A stretch of DNA of 64,000 nucleotides from Pseudomonas prosekii (GCF_900105155.1 NZ_LT629762.1:3780501-3844500); one strand, 5' to 3'. Shown: positions 21,355-31,087, counted from the stretch's first letter. The notes: generated by a model from the letters alone, not told the origin. A program made the numbers and translations.

Positions 21355-21800
21355 GGGATCGGAGCAGGCGCGCACAGGAAGGCATGACGCTGATCGAAGT
21401 CTTGGTCGCTTTGGTGATTTTGACCGTCGGGCTGTTGGGGGCGGCGGCGATTCAGGTCAATGCGCTGAAGTACACCGACAGTGCGCGGATGACCAGCCAG
21501 GCGAGTTTTATCGCCTACGACATGATGGACCGCATACGCGCCAACTCCGGCGCTGATTACACCGTCGCGCCGCCGACCTCAGGCAATCTGAGCGTCGCGC
21601 GGGATCAGGACCTCTACGATTTCATCAGCAACATCGTCAGTTTCGGCGGCCCGACCGCGACTGGCAGCGTGGCCCTGAATCAACGCGTGTACACCATCAC
21701 CGTCACCTGGGACGACTCGCGCGCCGCCAACGTTGCCAACTCGCGCCGCAGCTTCGTCCTGACCAGCCGTGCCGCCGTTGATCCGGTGACGTCGCCATGA
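21351..21800 (+). CDS. pilV: type IV minor pilin PilV
   Basis: The 149-residue protein starts MRDRSRRAQEG/MTLIEVLVALVILTVGLLG, the PilV-type signal. The following AAIQVNALKYTDSARMTSQASFIAYDMMDRIRAN region is conserved in PilV. The start uses the ATGA overlap with fimU, and the stop overlaps pilW in the same way, indicating translational coupling. Confidence 0.92.
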   Translation: MRDRSRRAQEGMTLIEVLVALVILTVGLLGAAAIQVNALKYTDSARMTSQASFIAYDMMDRIRANSGADYTVAPPTSGNLSVARDQDLYDFISNIVSFGGPTATGSVALNQRVYTITVTWDDSRAANVANSRRSFVLTSRAAVDPVTSP

Positions 21801-22510
21801 AGCATTCAAGCAAAGGTTTCGGCCTGATCGAATTGCTGATTGCCCTGGCATTGAGCCTGATTGTGGTGCTCGGCGTGGCGCAGGTGTTCATCTCGGCGAA
21901 GAACACTTACGTCAGCCAGAACACCGCTGCGGCCATGCAGGAGGACGCGCGGTTCGTGCTGAGCAAGATGATTCAGGAAATTCGCATGGTCGGCATGTTC
22001 GGTTGCCTGGGCACGGTGATCGACGCCAGCACGATCGGGGATTTCAACGCCAGCCAGATCGCGCCGATCAGTTGGGACAACGCCAATCTCAAGCTGACAT
22101 TGGTCACCGCCGATGTCGGCAGTGGCGGCGGCACGCCAACCTGGACCGTGCTGTCGGACTGTAAAACCGGCGCCACGGCCTACACGGATTTACGCGCGCC
22201 GGCCTCCGGGCAAATGGCTTTTCCGATACGTCGATTGATCTACAGCTTCAGCAACAACCAATTGTTGATGGGCAGCGGGCACGGCACGCCGGCCCAAGCG
22301 GTGCTGATCAATAACGTCAGTGCGTTCAACGTATCTTTCGGCATGGCCACCAGTACCAGCGATGTGGCGGCGACCAGTTACACCACCAACCCGAGCAACC
22401 CCGCGCTGATTCGCAGTGTGCGCCTGAGCCTGACGCTGGCCGATCCCAAGCAACGTGTGCGCAATCAAACCTTCAACGTGGTTGCCGCTTTGCGCAACCG
22501 GCTGCAGTAG
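21797..22510 (+). CDS. pilW: type IV minor pilin PilW
   Basis: The 237-residue protein starts MKHSSKG/FGLIELLIALALSLIVVLG, with the PilW-typical QEDARFVLSKMIQEIRMVGMFGC segment near residue 50. It is a GspJ-like minor pilin of the initiation complex. It overlaps pilV by 4 bases, and 25 bases separate it from pilX. Confidence 0.93.
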   Translation: MKHSSKGFGLIELLIALALSLIVVLGVAQVFISAKNTYVSQNTAAAMQEDARFVLSKMIQEIRMVGMFGCLGTVIDASTIGDFNASQIAPISWDNANLKLTLVTADVGSGGGTPTWTVLSDCKTGATAYTDLRAPASGQMAFPIRRLIYSFSNNQLLMGSGHGTPAQAVLINNVSAFNVSFGMATSTSDVAATSYTTNPSNPALIRSVRLSLTLADPKQRVRNQTFNVVAALRNRLQ

Positions 22511-22535
22511 GTGAACGCATGAGAGCTTTTTCACT

Positions 22536-23018
22536 ATGAAAGCGTGTTCATGCCTGCCGAAGCGCCAACGCGGAATGGCCTTGCTGGTCAGTCTGGTGTT
22601 TCTGCTGTTGCTGACGCTGATCGGCATTTCATCGATGCAGAACGCGACGTTGCAGGAAAAAATGGCCGGCAGCGTGAGCCTGCGCAATCAGTCTTTCCAA
22701 TTGGCCGAGGCGACGTTGCGTATCGGCGAAAGCGCGGTGCAATTGCCAACTTATACCCAGGCGGTGTGCGGCAGCACCGCGCAATGCGCACCGCCAGCGG
22801 AATCGGCAACGCTGACCGCGCCCGGGGTCAATGGATCCTCGGGGGTTAACTGGATTGCCGTGGGCGGCGGTTTTTATGGTGTGCAGAACATCGGCACGAC
22901 CACAGGCGCGATCAATATCCCCAGCAACACCTCGGCGACCCTGTACCGGGTCACGGCCGTAGGCATTGTCGGCAACAACATTCGCAGCGTGGTGGAGAGC
23001 ATCTATGCCAAATATTGA
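22536..23018 (+). CDS. pilX: type IV minor pilin PilX
   Basis: The 160-residue protein starts MKACSCLPKRQRG/MALLVSLVFLLLLTLIG. The residue five places after the cleavage point is Val instead of Glu, as expected for GspK-like PilX, which caps the tip complex. SSMQNATLQEKMAGSVSLRNQ is the conserved PilX segment. The gene overlaps the pilY1 start by 14 bases. Confidence 0.92.
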   Translation: MKACSCLPKRQRGMALLVSLVFLLLLTLIGISSMQNATLQEKMAGSVSLRNQSFQLAEATLRIGESAVQLPTYTQAVCGSTAQCAPPAESATLTAPGVNGSSGVNWIAVGGGFYGVQNIGTTTGAINIPSNTSATLYRVTAVGIVGNNIRSVVESIYAKY

Positions 23019-26000
23019 TGCTCGCGCAGGCATGCGCCGACGATGGGCGCAGGTGCTTTTTGGGTTCTTGTTGAGCCTGTACCTGACGGCGCCGGTCTAC
23101 GCCTTTACGCCGTCGGACTCACCGCTGTTGAGCGCGGCAGCGGTGCCGCCGAACGTGATGCTGCTGATCGACAACTCGGGGAGCATGAACACCATCATCT
23201 TCGCGCCGGGGTTCGATCCGACCGTCAATCGCACACCGGCGAAGCAGTGCAACGCGTTTCTCGGTTTGTGTCTGGGTTCGTCGGACATCGTCGGCAGCTC
23301 GATTTTCCTCTCCAGCCTGCCGACGTCCGGGTGTTCCGGCGGGGCCTACGCGTTCTACAACAACAGCCTGACGCCGCAATGCATCAAGCTGCCCGACCCG
23401 GTCGGCAACGGCAACACGCGTTACACCGATGATTACATCTCGTATCTGGTGGGATTGGCCGCCGGCAGTAACCGCGACTTCACCAACGGCTCGATTCCCA
23501 CTGACTACCGGATCAACGTCGCGCGCAACGTCTCGACATCATTGGTCACCAGCAACCGCGGCTTGCGTATAGGCCTGGCCTCATTCAACGCACCTACCAG
23601 CAACAACTCCGGCAATGGTGGCTACATTGCCCGCTCGGTCGCCGATCTGACGGCGGTCAGCGGCAGCGTTACCCAGGCGCAGGCGGATACCAACTACAAC
23701 ACCCTGATCAACGGGATCAATGGCCTTTCCGCCGTGGCCAACACGCCGCTGGCCGAGACCTATTACGAAATCACTCGTTACTTCCGAGGTCTGGCGCCGT
23801 TCTACAACACTACGCCGAGCACCTACACCAGCCCGATCCAGTACCGTTGCCAGAAAAACTACGGCGTGGTTATCACCGACGGTTTGCCGACTTACGACCG
23901 GACGTTCCCGACCACCGATCCGTTGGGTAGCGGCCGCTTGCCGAACTGGGACGGGATCAGCAACGACGGCAACGACCCGAATGGCGACGACGAGGGCGAC
24001 ACGCTGTATCTGGATGACATCGCCAAGTTCGCCTTCGACATCGATATGCGTTCGACCGGTACCGACCTCGCGGGTAAAGCCTGGAACGCCGCAGATTTCC
24101 CCAAACAGAACATGAACACCTACACCGTCGGTTTCACCGCCGCCAACCAGATGCTCTCCGACGCCGCCGCTTACGGTCAGGGCCTGTATTACCAGGCCAA
24201 CGATGCCGCCGGTTTGAACGCGGCGCTGTCCTCGGCGCTGAGCAACATCACGTCCAAGGCCGGCTCCGGCGGCAGCGGCGTGACCAGCAGCAGTACGCTG
24301 TCCAGCGGTTCGAGTTATTACCAGACCACTTACGATCCCAAGGATTGGCGCGGCACGATCAAGGCGTTCGGCGTCACCGCCAGCGGCTCGGTGAATACCG
24401 CCGTCGTGCAATGGAACACCGACAACGTGATCGTCCCCGGCGCGGCGGCGCCCACTTATCAATCGTGGAACACCCTGAACAATGCGCCGGTCACCCTGGC
24501 CTACGGCAACTTTTCCCCGGCCCAGCAAACGACGCTCAACCAGAACCTGCCGACCGGGATTGTCGGCAACGATTTGGTGGAGTGGAGCAAAGGCGTCAAC
24601 AAAGTCGGCCTGAAAGTGCGCACGGTTCTGCTCGGCGACATCATCAACTCGCCGCTGGCGCTGGCCTCGCCAACCGCTCAGACCGCAGCGGATCTGGTCG
24701 GCGATCCGGCCTACACCACTTATCTGGCGACCAAAGCGGCGAACATGAGCGCCAGCCTGGTGGTCAACGCCAACGACGGTTTTCTCAACGTGATCAATGC
24801 CGGCAATGGCACCCGCCGTTATGCCTACATGCCGTCCAGTGTGCTGCCGTCGTTGCGCTACATCGCGGACCCGAATTACATCAACGGCGTCAGCCACAAG
24901 TTTCTGGTCGACGGGCAGGTCGGCATATTTGATGCGCAGCTTGGCACTGCCTGGAAAACATTGGCGCTGGGCGGCACCGGGGCGGGTGGCAAGACGTTTT
25001 ATGCGGTGCAGTTGTTCGACGCCTCGGCGGGTAATGCCTTCCGGGCGCTGTGGGAAATCAGCGCACCGGCCACGTCGATCCCGACCAATGTTTTTAATGA
25101 TCTGGGTTACGCCTACGCTCGCCCCGAAGTGGCACGCTTGGCCGATGGGCGCTGGGCGGCGTTCATTTCCAACGGTTACGGGAGCAATTCCGGGGTGGCA
25201 GCGTTGTACGTGGTGGATGTGCGCGACGGCTCGCTGATCAAGAAAATCGTCATCGACAGCACGGAAACCACCAACGGTTTGTCCTCGGTAGAACTCAGGG
25301 TCAATTCGCAGAACGTCGTGCAAGCGGCGTATGGCGGCGACTTGAAAGGGCGCCTGTGGAAGTTCGATTTGAGCGCCACGGCGCCGGAAACCTGGGGCGT
25401 GGCGTTCGCCGGCAAACCTCTGTTCACCACGCCGGGCGGCGCCACTCAGCCAATCACCGCGCAACCGTTGCTGGCGGACAATGCCCAGGGTGGCAAACAG
25501 ATATTCTTCGGCACGGGCAAATTCAACGAGACCCCGGACAAGATCAACAAGGATCTGCAGGGTTTCTACTCGATATGGGATGCCGACGGCGGCGGGGGCC
25601 AGCTGACAGTGGCCAACTTGCAATCCCAGTCCATAACCGGCGTGACCAGCAGCAGTACCGGCGGACAGTTCATCACCACCACGCAGAACGAAACGACGTA
25701 TCCGGCAGAAAAGGGCTGGTACCTGCCACTGGTGTACAACAACGTGCTGACGGGTGAACGGGTGATCAACCAGGCCAGTCTGGTGGCCGGGCGCATTGTC
25801 TTCACCACGGCCAGTGTCGATACCACTGACCCTTGTGCCAGTTTTGGTACCGGCAAACTGGTCGAACTCGATGCGTTCAGCGGTAAGATGCTCAACTACG
25901 CGGTGCTCGACACCAACGGCGACGGGCTGGTCGACAGCACGGACTCGATTTCCAGCGGGGTGATTTTCACCGGGGGGATTCCGACGCTGAATGCGATCGT

Positions 26001-26112
26001 CAACAATGCATCGCGCAAAATCGTCAACGACTCCAGCGGCGGCATCAGCTCGCTGGTGGAAAAACCCGGCGGTGGCGGCAGCCGTCGCATCATGTGGCGA
26101 CAAATACAGTAA
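23005..26112 (+). CDS. pilY1: pilus tip adhesin / mechanosensor PilY1
   Basis: The 1035-residue secreted protein has a signal peptide ending ..LTAPVYA (near residue 34). A von Willebrand A-like N-terminal part carries a MIDAS motif DNSGSM near residue 56. The C-terminal beta-propeller carries a calcium loop DTNGDGLVDSTD (about 969-980) like the one that controls pilus retraction in P. aeruginosa. The C-terminal half has the PilY1 segments LVNANDGFLNVINA and YGGDLKGRLWKFDLS. The ATG at 23005 was chosen over an in-frame codon at 22966 because GTGGAGAG precedes it and the signal peptide follows. It overlaps pilX. Confidence 0.95.
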   Translation: MPNIDARAGMRRRWAQVLFGFLLSLYLTAPVYAFTPSDSPLLSAAAVPPNVMLLIDNSGSMNTIIFAPGFDPTVNRTPAKQCNAFLGLCLGSSDIVGSSIFLSSLPTSGCSGGAYAFYNNSLTPQCIKLPDPVGNGNTRYTDDYISYLVGLAAGSNRDFTNGSIPTDYRINVARNVSTSLVTSNRGLRIGLASFNAPTSNNSGNGGYIARSVADLTAVSGSVTQAQADTNYNTLINGINGLSAVANTPLAETYYEITRYFRGLAPFYNTTPSTYTSPIQYRCQKNYGVVITDGLPTYDRTFPTTDPLGSGRLPNWDGISNDGNDPNGDDEGDTLYLDDIAKFAFDIDMRSTGTDLAGKAWNAADFPKQNMNTYTVGFTAANQMLSDAAAYGQGLYYQANDAAGLNAALSSALSNITSKAGSGGSGVTSSSTLSSGSSYYQTTYDPKDWRGTIKAFGVTASGSVNTAVVQWNTDNVIVPGAAAPTYQSWNTLNNAPVTLAYGNFSPAQQTTLNQNLPTGIVGNDLVEWSKGVNKVGLKVRTVLLGDIINSPLALASPTAQTAADLVGDPAYTTYLATKAANMSASLVVNANDGFLNVINAGNGTRRYAYMPSSVLPSLRYIADPNYINGVSHKFLVDGQVGIFDAQLGTAWKTLALGGTGAGGKTFYAVQLFDASAGNAFRALWEISAPATSIPTNVFNDLGYAYARPEVARLADGRWAAFISNGYGSNSGVAALYVVDVRDGSLIKKIVIDSTETTNGLSSVELRVNSQNVVQAAYGGDLKGRLWKFDLSATAPETWGVAFAGKPLFTTPGGATQPITAQPLLADNAQGGKQIFFGTGKFNETPDKINKDLQGFYSIWDADGGGGQLTVANLQSQSITGVTSSSTGGQFITTTQNETTYPAEKGWYLPLVYNNVLTGERVINQASLVAGRIVFTTASVDTTDPCASFGTGKLVELDAFSGKMLNYAVLDTNGDGLVDSTDSISSGVIFTGGIPTLNAIVNNASRKIVNDSSGGISSLVEKPGGGGSRRIMWRQIQ

Positions 26113-26126
26113 GTGAGAGTTGAGGC

Positions 26127-26522
26127 ATGCGCAGATCCAACCGAGGTTTTACCCTGATCGAAATCATGATCGTGATTGCGATCATCGGGATCGTCATCAC
26201 CATTGGCTACCCGAGCCTGACCGAATACATGAAAAAGGGCCGTCGCGCCGACGCCGCCGGGTTGCTGACCGAGCAAGCGCAGATCCTCGAGCGCTTCTAC
26301 TCCAAGAGCAACCTTTATACCGGCGCGACGGGCCTGAGCACGGGCAATGACTTCTACACCATCACCCCGACCATTGCCGATCAGACGTTCACCCTGACGG
26401 CGATCCGCAAGCCAGGCTCAAGCATGGCGACCGACAAGTGTGGCGATTTCACCATCAGCAACACCGGCGCCCGAGGCCTGGTCAACAACACCGCCACCGT
26501 CAAGGATTGCTGGGGCCGCTAG
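26127..26522 (+). CDS. pilE: type IV minor pilin PilE
   Basis: The 131-residue prepilin starts MRRSNRG/FTLIEIMIVIAIIGIVITI. EYMKKGRRADAAGLLTEQAQILERFYS and a C-terminal Cys pair (DKCGDF ... VKDCWGR) are typical of PilE, which connects the tip complex to the PilA fibre. It closes the operon, 14 bases after pilY1. No separate pilY2 is present between pilY1 and pilE. Confidence 0.92.
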   Translation: MRRSNRGFTLIEIMIVIAIIGIVITIGYPSLTEYMKKGRRADAAGLLTEQAQILERFYSKSNLYTGATGLSTGNDFYTITPTIADQTFTLTAIRKPGSSMATDKCGDFTISNTGARGLVNNTATVKDCWGR

Positions 26523-26578
26523 ATTTCTCTTTCGGGCGCCGATTTGCGCCCTCTGTCTATTAACGGTTGGATCAGAAC

Positions 26579-27679
26579 ATGACCAGGCAACAGCAAGTGG
26601 TGATTGTCGGCGGCGGGGTGATTGGCCTGCTGACCGCATTCAATCTCGCGTCCGAAGTGCAAAGTGTGGTGTTGCTGGATCGCGCCAACCTCGGCCAGGA
26701 ATCATCCTGGGCGGGTGGCGGAATTGTTTCGCCGCTGTACCCGTGGCGCTACAGCCCGGCGGTCACGGCGCTGGCGCACTGGTCGCAGGATTTTTATCCA
26801 CAGCTCGGCGAGCGCCTGTTCGCAGCGACCGGCGTCGATCCTGAAGTGCACACAACCGGCCTGTACTGGCTGGATCTGGATGACGAAGCCGAGGCGCTGG
26901 CCTGGGCCAAACGGGAAAACCGTCCGTTGCGCGCGGTGGATATTTCGGCTGCTCACGATGCGGTGCCGGTGCTCGGCGGCGGATTTTCGCGGGCGATCTA
27001 CATGGCGGATGTGGCCAATGTGCGCAATCCGCGACTGGTCAAATCGCTGAAAGCGGCGCTGCTGGCGCTGCCGAACGTGACCATCCACGAGCATTGCGAA
27101 GTCAGCGGATTTATCCGCGACGGCAACAGCGTAGTCGGCGTGCAAACGTCCGACGGCGCAATTCATGGTGATCATGTGGTGCTGACGGCCGGCGCCTGGA
27201 GCGGTGACCTGCTGAAAAGTCTCGGTCTGCAACTGCCGGTCGAGCCGGTCAAAGGGCAGATGATTCTCTACAAATGCGCGGCGGATTTTCTGCCGAGCAT
27301 GGTCCTGGCTAAAGGACGCTATGCGATTCCGCGGCGTGACGGACATATCCTGATCGGCAGCACGCTGGAGCATGAAGGATTCGACAAGACGCCTACCGAA
27401 TCGGCGCTGGAGAGCCTCAAGGCTTCGGCGGAGGAACTGATTCCGGCGCTGGCCGATGCCGAGGTGGTGGGGCATTGGGCGGGGTTGCGCCCGGGTTCGC
27501 CGGAAGGGATTCCGTACATTGGGCAGGTGCCGGGGTTCGCCGGGCTGTGGCTCAATTGCGGGCATTACCGCAATGGGCTGGTGCTGGCGCCGGCGTCGTG
27601 CCAGTTGTTTGCGGATGTGATGTTGGGGCGGGCGCCGATTATTGATCCGGTGCCGTACTCGCCGGTTGGGCGGATTTGA
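26579..27679 (+). CDS. thiO: glycine oxidase ThiO
   Basis: The 366-residue FAD-dependent amine oxidase shows the dinucleotide fold VVIVGGGVIGLLTAFNLA at the start. The DAO-type segments SSWAGGGIVSPLYPW and GHYRNGLVLAP near the end are also present. It oxidises glycine to the imine used in thiazole synthesis for thiamine. The ATG at 26579 was chosen; a TTG at 26567 is also in frame. It lies between pilE and the convergent pilR, as in other Pseudomonas. Confidence 0.92.
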   Translation: MTRQQQVVIVGGGVIGLLTAFNLASEVQSVVLLDRANLGQESSWAGGGIVSPLYPWRYSPAVTALAHWSQDFYPQLGERLFAATGVDPEVHTTGLYWLDLDDEAEALAWAKRENRPLRAVDISAAHDAVPVLGGGFSRAIYMADVANVRNPRLVKSLKAALLALPNVTIHEHCEVSGFIRDGNSVVGVQTSDGAIHGDHVVLTAGAWSGDLLKSLGLQLPVEPVKGQMILYKCAADFLPSMVLAKGRYAIPRRDGHILIGSTLEHEGFDKTPTESALESLKASAEELIPALADAEVVGHWAGLRPGSPEGIPYIGQVPGFAGLWLNCGHYRNGLVLAPASCQLFADVMLGRAPIIDPVPYSPVGRI

Positions 27680-27707
27680 CTGCTGGGTATAGGTTGTTTG
27701 GTGGATT

Positions 27708-27804
27708 GCTATCGCGAGCAAGCTCGCTCCCACAGTAGATCTTTAGCGCACACAGATATGTGTTCATAGAAGATCCCTGTGGGAGCGAGCTTGCTCGCGA
27801 TAGG
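27708..27804. repeat. REPIN with near-perfect arms (family A, GCGATA type)
   Basis: GCTATCGCGAGCAAGCTCGC at 27708 and GCGAGCTTGCTCGCGATAG ending at 27803 form an inverted pair of about 27 bases. It lies between convergent thiO and pilR. Confidence 0.9.
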
Positions 27805-27808
27805 GCTC

Positions 27809-29149
27809 TCAATCCAACCCCAATTTCTTCAACCGATAACGCATCGACCGAAACGACAAATTCAGCCGTTGCGCCGCCGCCGTACGGTTCCAGCGCGTTT
27901 CTTCCAGCGCCTGGAGGATAAGTTTGCGCTCGACGTTTTCCAGATAATGTTCCAGGTTATCGATCTGCGTCAGGTCTGCGACGCCAGCATCGGCCGTGCA
28001 ATTGCCCTCCGCCAGACGCAAATCACCGGCCTCGATTTGCTTGTTCTCACACAAGGTATGAGCGCGTTCGAGCATGTTCTCCAGTTCGCGCACATTGCCC
28101 GGAAACCGATAACCCTTCAGCGCTTCAACCGCCTGCGGATGCAGTTTGGCTGGCGGTTGCCCGGTGCCCGCCGCCAGCCGTTTGAGCACATGGCTCGCCA
28201 ATGTTTCGATGTCGTCGCGGCGTTCGCGCAATGGCGGCACGCGTAGCTCGATGACGTTCAGCCGATAGTACAAATCCTGGCGAAAACGTTCGGCGCTGAC
28301 TTCGGCGTCGAGGTCTTTGTGGGTCGCGCAGAGGATGCGCACATCGACCACGGTTTCCTGTTGGCCGCCGACGCTGCGCACGGCTTTTTCCTGAATCGCC
28401 CGCAGCAGTTTGACCTGCATCGCCAACGGCAAGTCAGCCACCTCGTCGAGGAACAGCGTGCCACCGCGCGCCGCGAGAAACAGTCCGGGGTTGTCTTCGA
28501 TGGCGCCGCTGAAACTGCCTTTGCGATGGCCGAAGAATTCGCTTTCCATCAGCTCTGAGGGAATCGCCCCGCAGTTGACTGGAACAAACGGGCCGTTGGC
28601 GCGCGGGCCTTGTTCGTGGATCAGGCGCGCGACCAACTCTTTGCCGCTGCCGGATTCGCCGCTGATGTACACCGGCGCCTGGCTGCGCGCGAGTTTGTCG
28701 ATCTGTTTGCGCAAGGCCCGCATCGGCAGCGAATCACCGAGCAAACGGCGGTCGATGGCGGTGCTGACGCCACCCGGCGCGGGCAGGCGCAGGGCGCTGG
28801 TGACCAGTTCACGCAGGCGCGTGAGGTCAACCGGTTTGGTCAGGAAGTCGAACGCGCCAGCCTTCAAGGCGTTGATCGCGGTTTCGAGGCTGCCGTACGC
28901 GGTGATCATCGCCACCGGCAGCAAGGGATAACGTTGCTGGATGTGTTGCACCAGTTCGAGGCCCGTGCCATCGGGCAGGCGCATGTCGGTCAGGCACAGG
29001 TCGAATGTCTCCCGACCGAGCAATGCCTGGGCTTCGCTGAGATTACGGGCGCTGAAGGTGTCGAGTTTCATTCGTCCCAGAGTGATCTCCAGGAGTTCGC
29101 GAATATCGGGTTCGTCGTCAACGATCAGGACTTTTTGCCGTGAGCTCAT
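27809..29149 (-). CDS. pilR: sigma-54 response regulator PilR
   Basis: The 446-residue NtrC-type activator has a receiver domain (about 1-115, VLIVDDEPDIREL), an AAA+ domain (about 135-370, GESGSGKE) and a Fis-type helix-turn-helix (TAAAQRLNLSFRSMRYRLKKLG). The sigma-54 contact loop reads GSFSGA instead of GAFTGA. It activates pilA from sites upstream of its -24/-12 promoter. The ATG at 29149 was chosen for the receiver start. It follows pilS by 2 bases. An in-frame extension to 29245 lies inside pilS. Confidence 0.96.
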   Translation of the reverse strand: MSSRQKVLIVDDEPDIRELLEITLGRMKLDTFSARNLSEAQALLGRETFDLCLTDMRLPDGTGLELVQHIQQRYPLLPVAMITAYGSLETAINALKAGAFDFLTKPVDLTRLRELVTSALRLPAPGGVSTAIDRRLLGDSLPMRALRKQIDKLARSQAPVYISGESGSGKELVARLIHEQGPRANGPFVPVNCGAIPSELMESEFFGHRKGSFSGAIEDNPGLFLAARGGTLFLDEVADLPLAMQVKLLRAIQEKAVRSVGGQQETVVDVRILCATHKDLDAEVSAERFRQDLYYRLNVIELRVPPLRERRDDIETLASHVLKRLAAGTGQPPAKLHPQAVEALKGYRFPGNVRELENMLERAHTLCENKQIEAGDLRLAEGNCTADAGVADLTQIDNLEHYLENVERKLILQALEETRWNRTAAAQRLNLSFRSMRYRLKKLGLD

Positions 29150-29151
29150 GT

Positions 29152-30756
29152 TCAACTTTGTTTCCGTCCGTGTGCAAAGGTGATGCGAAAGCAGCCGCCG
29201 CCTTGGCGTGGTTTGAAGTCTAGGCGGGCTTGGTTGCTTTCGCACAGCTCACGGGACAGATAGAGCCCCAGGCCTGTGCCTTGGGTGCTGGTGGTGAAGA
29301 ACGGTTCGAACAGATGCGCCTGCTGCTCCGGTGCCACGCCGGGACCGTTGTCGAGCACTTCGAGGACCGGCAACTGGCTGTCGGCATCGACAAACAACTG
29401 CAGCCACACCTCGGCCGTGTCATGGCGCAAGGCGCTGTGGCGCCAGGCATTGCGTAACAGGTTGTCGAGAATCTGGTTGAGCTGATTCGGGTCCATCAAC
29501 GTGGTGAAGTTACCCGCGCCGATCTGCAGATGAATGCGTTGGCGCTGCGTCGCGGCCTCAAGAGTGTCGGCGACGAACTGCGTCAGCCACGGCTTGAGAT
29601 CCAGGCGTTGCGGCGCGGTTTGCTGGCGACGGGACAATTGCAGGACGTTTTCGATAACCCGATTCATTCTCTTAGAGTGGTCTTGAACAATCTGCGTCAG
29701 ACGCCGATCCGCGCCATTCAGTTCCTCGGATTCCTGCAGCAGCTGCGCGGCATGACTAATGGCGCCCAACGGGTTGCGGATCTCGTGGGCGATCCCCGCA
29801 GTCAGGCGTCCGAGGGCGGCCAGTTTCAGCTGCTGGGCCTGCTGGGCGATCTGCGCGAGGTCTTCGAGAAAAACCAGGGTTTGATGATGCAGGCTCTGAT
29901 GGTGCGGACTTTGGTCGAGGGCGATAAAACTGGGCTGCAGCTCCAGTCCGGAACTGGCGATTTTCAGGCTTTGCGGGCGCAGGGTCGGGTTGTTGAGCCA
30001 CAGTTGCAGGCGCTCGACCAGGGCCGGCGAATAATCATCGATCAGTTCGCCGACAAGGCGTTCCTGACCCAGCAACGACAACGCGCTGTGATTGGCCAGT
30101 TGCACGCGCCGCTGGTCGTCGAGCACCAGAATGCCGGTGCGCATGCGTTGCAGGATCAGCGCATTGAGGGCTTCGAGGCCGACGACTTCGCTGGCGCGCT
30201 GCTCGGCAAGGTGCTCGCTGACTTCCAGGCGCTGGATCAAACCTTGCACCAGCAACGCGGCGGCAAAACACAGCGCGCCGAGAGTGCCTGCTTGCAGGTA
30301 ATCACTGGGCGTAGCGGGGTGGCTGAAGCTGAGCAGGAAGCTCAATCCGACGATGCCGAGGGCGGCGACCGCTGCGATCAGCAGGCCGATGCGTCGTCGC
30401 AACAGGGTGTTGCCGATCGCCACCGAGACGATCAGCAAGTTGCCGATGGCGCTGGCGACACCGCCGGCAGCGTAGAACAGGCCGCAGAGCAGCAACACGT
30501 CAACGAGGGTCAGGCTGAACAGTTGCGCCGGGCGCCGGGTGTTTTCGAGGAACACCACCAGCAGGATGTTTAGCACCAGATACAACCAACTGCCACTGCG
30601 CAGCAGGTCGTTATTGGCGAGCGTCAGCAACTGGTTGTCCATGTTGCTGGAGATCAGCAACACCAGGGTGATGCCGACGCTTAAACGGTAGAGATGATAG
30701 AGGCGCAGCAGTCGCTGCGCCTGTTTGCTGCCGGGGCTGGTCGCCTCAGCGATCAC
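29152..30756 (-). CDS. pilS: sensor histidine kinase PilS
   Basis: The 534-residue membrane kinase has six hydrophobic segments in about the first 190 residues, a PAS-like region, and a HisKA box AGIAHEIRNPLGAISHAAQLL (His near 324). The HATPase ends DNGPGVAPEQQ...GTGLGLYLSRELC. In P. aeruginosa it senses PilA level in the membrane. The start is uncertain: no ATG is available, a GTG at 30756 gives the family-like N-terminus, and a TTG at 30777 is also possible. Either start overlaps the preceding small gene. Confidence 0.93.
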   Translation of the reverse strand: MIAEATSPGSKQAQRLLRLYHLYRLSVGITLVLLISSNMDNQLLTLANNDLLRSGSWLYLVLNILLVVFLENTRRPAQLFSLTLVDVLLLCGLFYAAGGVASAIGNLLIVSVAIGNTLLRRRIGLLIAAVAALGIVGLSFLLSFSHPATPSDYLQAGTLGALCFAAALLVQGLIQRLEVSEHLAEQRASEVVGLEALNALILQRMRTGILVLDDQRRVQLANHSALSLLGQERLVGELIDDYSPALVERLQLWLNNPTLRPQSLKIASSGLELQPSFIALDQSPHHQSLHHQTLVFLEDLAQIAQQAQQLKLAALGRLTAGIAHEIRNPLGAISHAAQLLQESEELNGADRRLTQIVQDHSKRMNRVIENVLQLSRRQQTAPQRLDLKPWLTQFVADTLEAATQRQRIHLQIGAGNFTTLMDPNQLNQILDNLLRNAWRHSALRHDTAEVWLQLFVDADSQLPVLEVLDNGPGVAPEQQAHLFEPFFTTSTQGTGLGLYLSRELCESNQARLDFKPRQGGGCFRITFAHGRKQS

Positions 30757-30979
30757 TGGAACCCGGGCCTTGCTCAAGGTGAGCCTGGCTGCAATACCAC
30801 TGTTGTTGAAGGTTCAGCGCACGGTCGCGCGGCAAGTGCACGCCGCAATGGGCGCAACGCACCATCGGTGCAGCGTCCAGTTCAGCGGAGGATTTGGGTG
30901 CTGCGACCTGACCCTTGAACTTGCGCCAGAACCAAATGGCGGCGGCGATCAGGGCGATCCAGAACAATAAACGAAGCAT
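30746..30979 (-). CDS. PP0621 family small zinc-ribbon membrane protein
   Basis: The 77-residue protein has one N-terminal membrane segment (MLRLLFWIALIAAAIWFWRKF). A short treble-clef-like module follows, with CAHC near residue 42, an HLP segment and a later CSQAH. It matches the protein called PP0621 family in Pseudomonas. It overlaps the start of pilS, so it may be cotranscribed with the sensor. An ATG at 30979 was preferred to one at 30997 because the membrane segment begins there. Function unknown. Confidence 0.75.
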   Translation of the reverse strand: MLRLLFWIALIAAAIWFWRKFKGQVAAPKSSAELDAAPMVRCAHCGVHLPRDRALNLQQQWYCSQAHLEQGPGSSDR

Positions 30980-31056
30980 GGCGGGCTGCTTTGGCAATGA
31001 TGATCAGGCAGTTTAGCCAAGGACATGACAGGCGCACAGCGCAAAATCGCGGCAAT

Positions 31057-31087
31057 AAAAAAGGGAGACTCGAGAGTCTCCCTTTTT
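31057..31087 (-). terminator. terminator after bamD (bidirectional form)
   Basis: The AAAAAAGGGAGACT / AGTCTCCCTTTTT hairpin lies 16 bases beyond the bamD stop on the minus strand. Confidence 0.88.

Noticed and set aside
22966..23004. Longer N-terminus for PilY1
   Set aside because: The extension lies inside pilX and would place residues before a clear signal peptide. GTGGAGAG precedes the ATG at 23005.
23581..26103. 840-residue open frame antisense to pilY1
   Set aside because: It is a product of GC-rich codon bias opposite a well-supported gene. It is rich in His, Arg, Gln and Val with no signal, domain or ribosome binding site.
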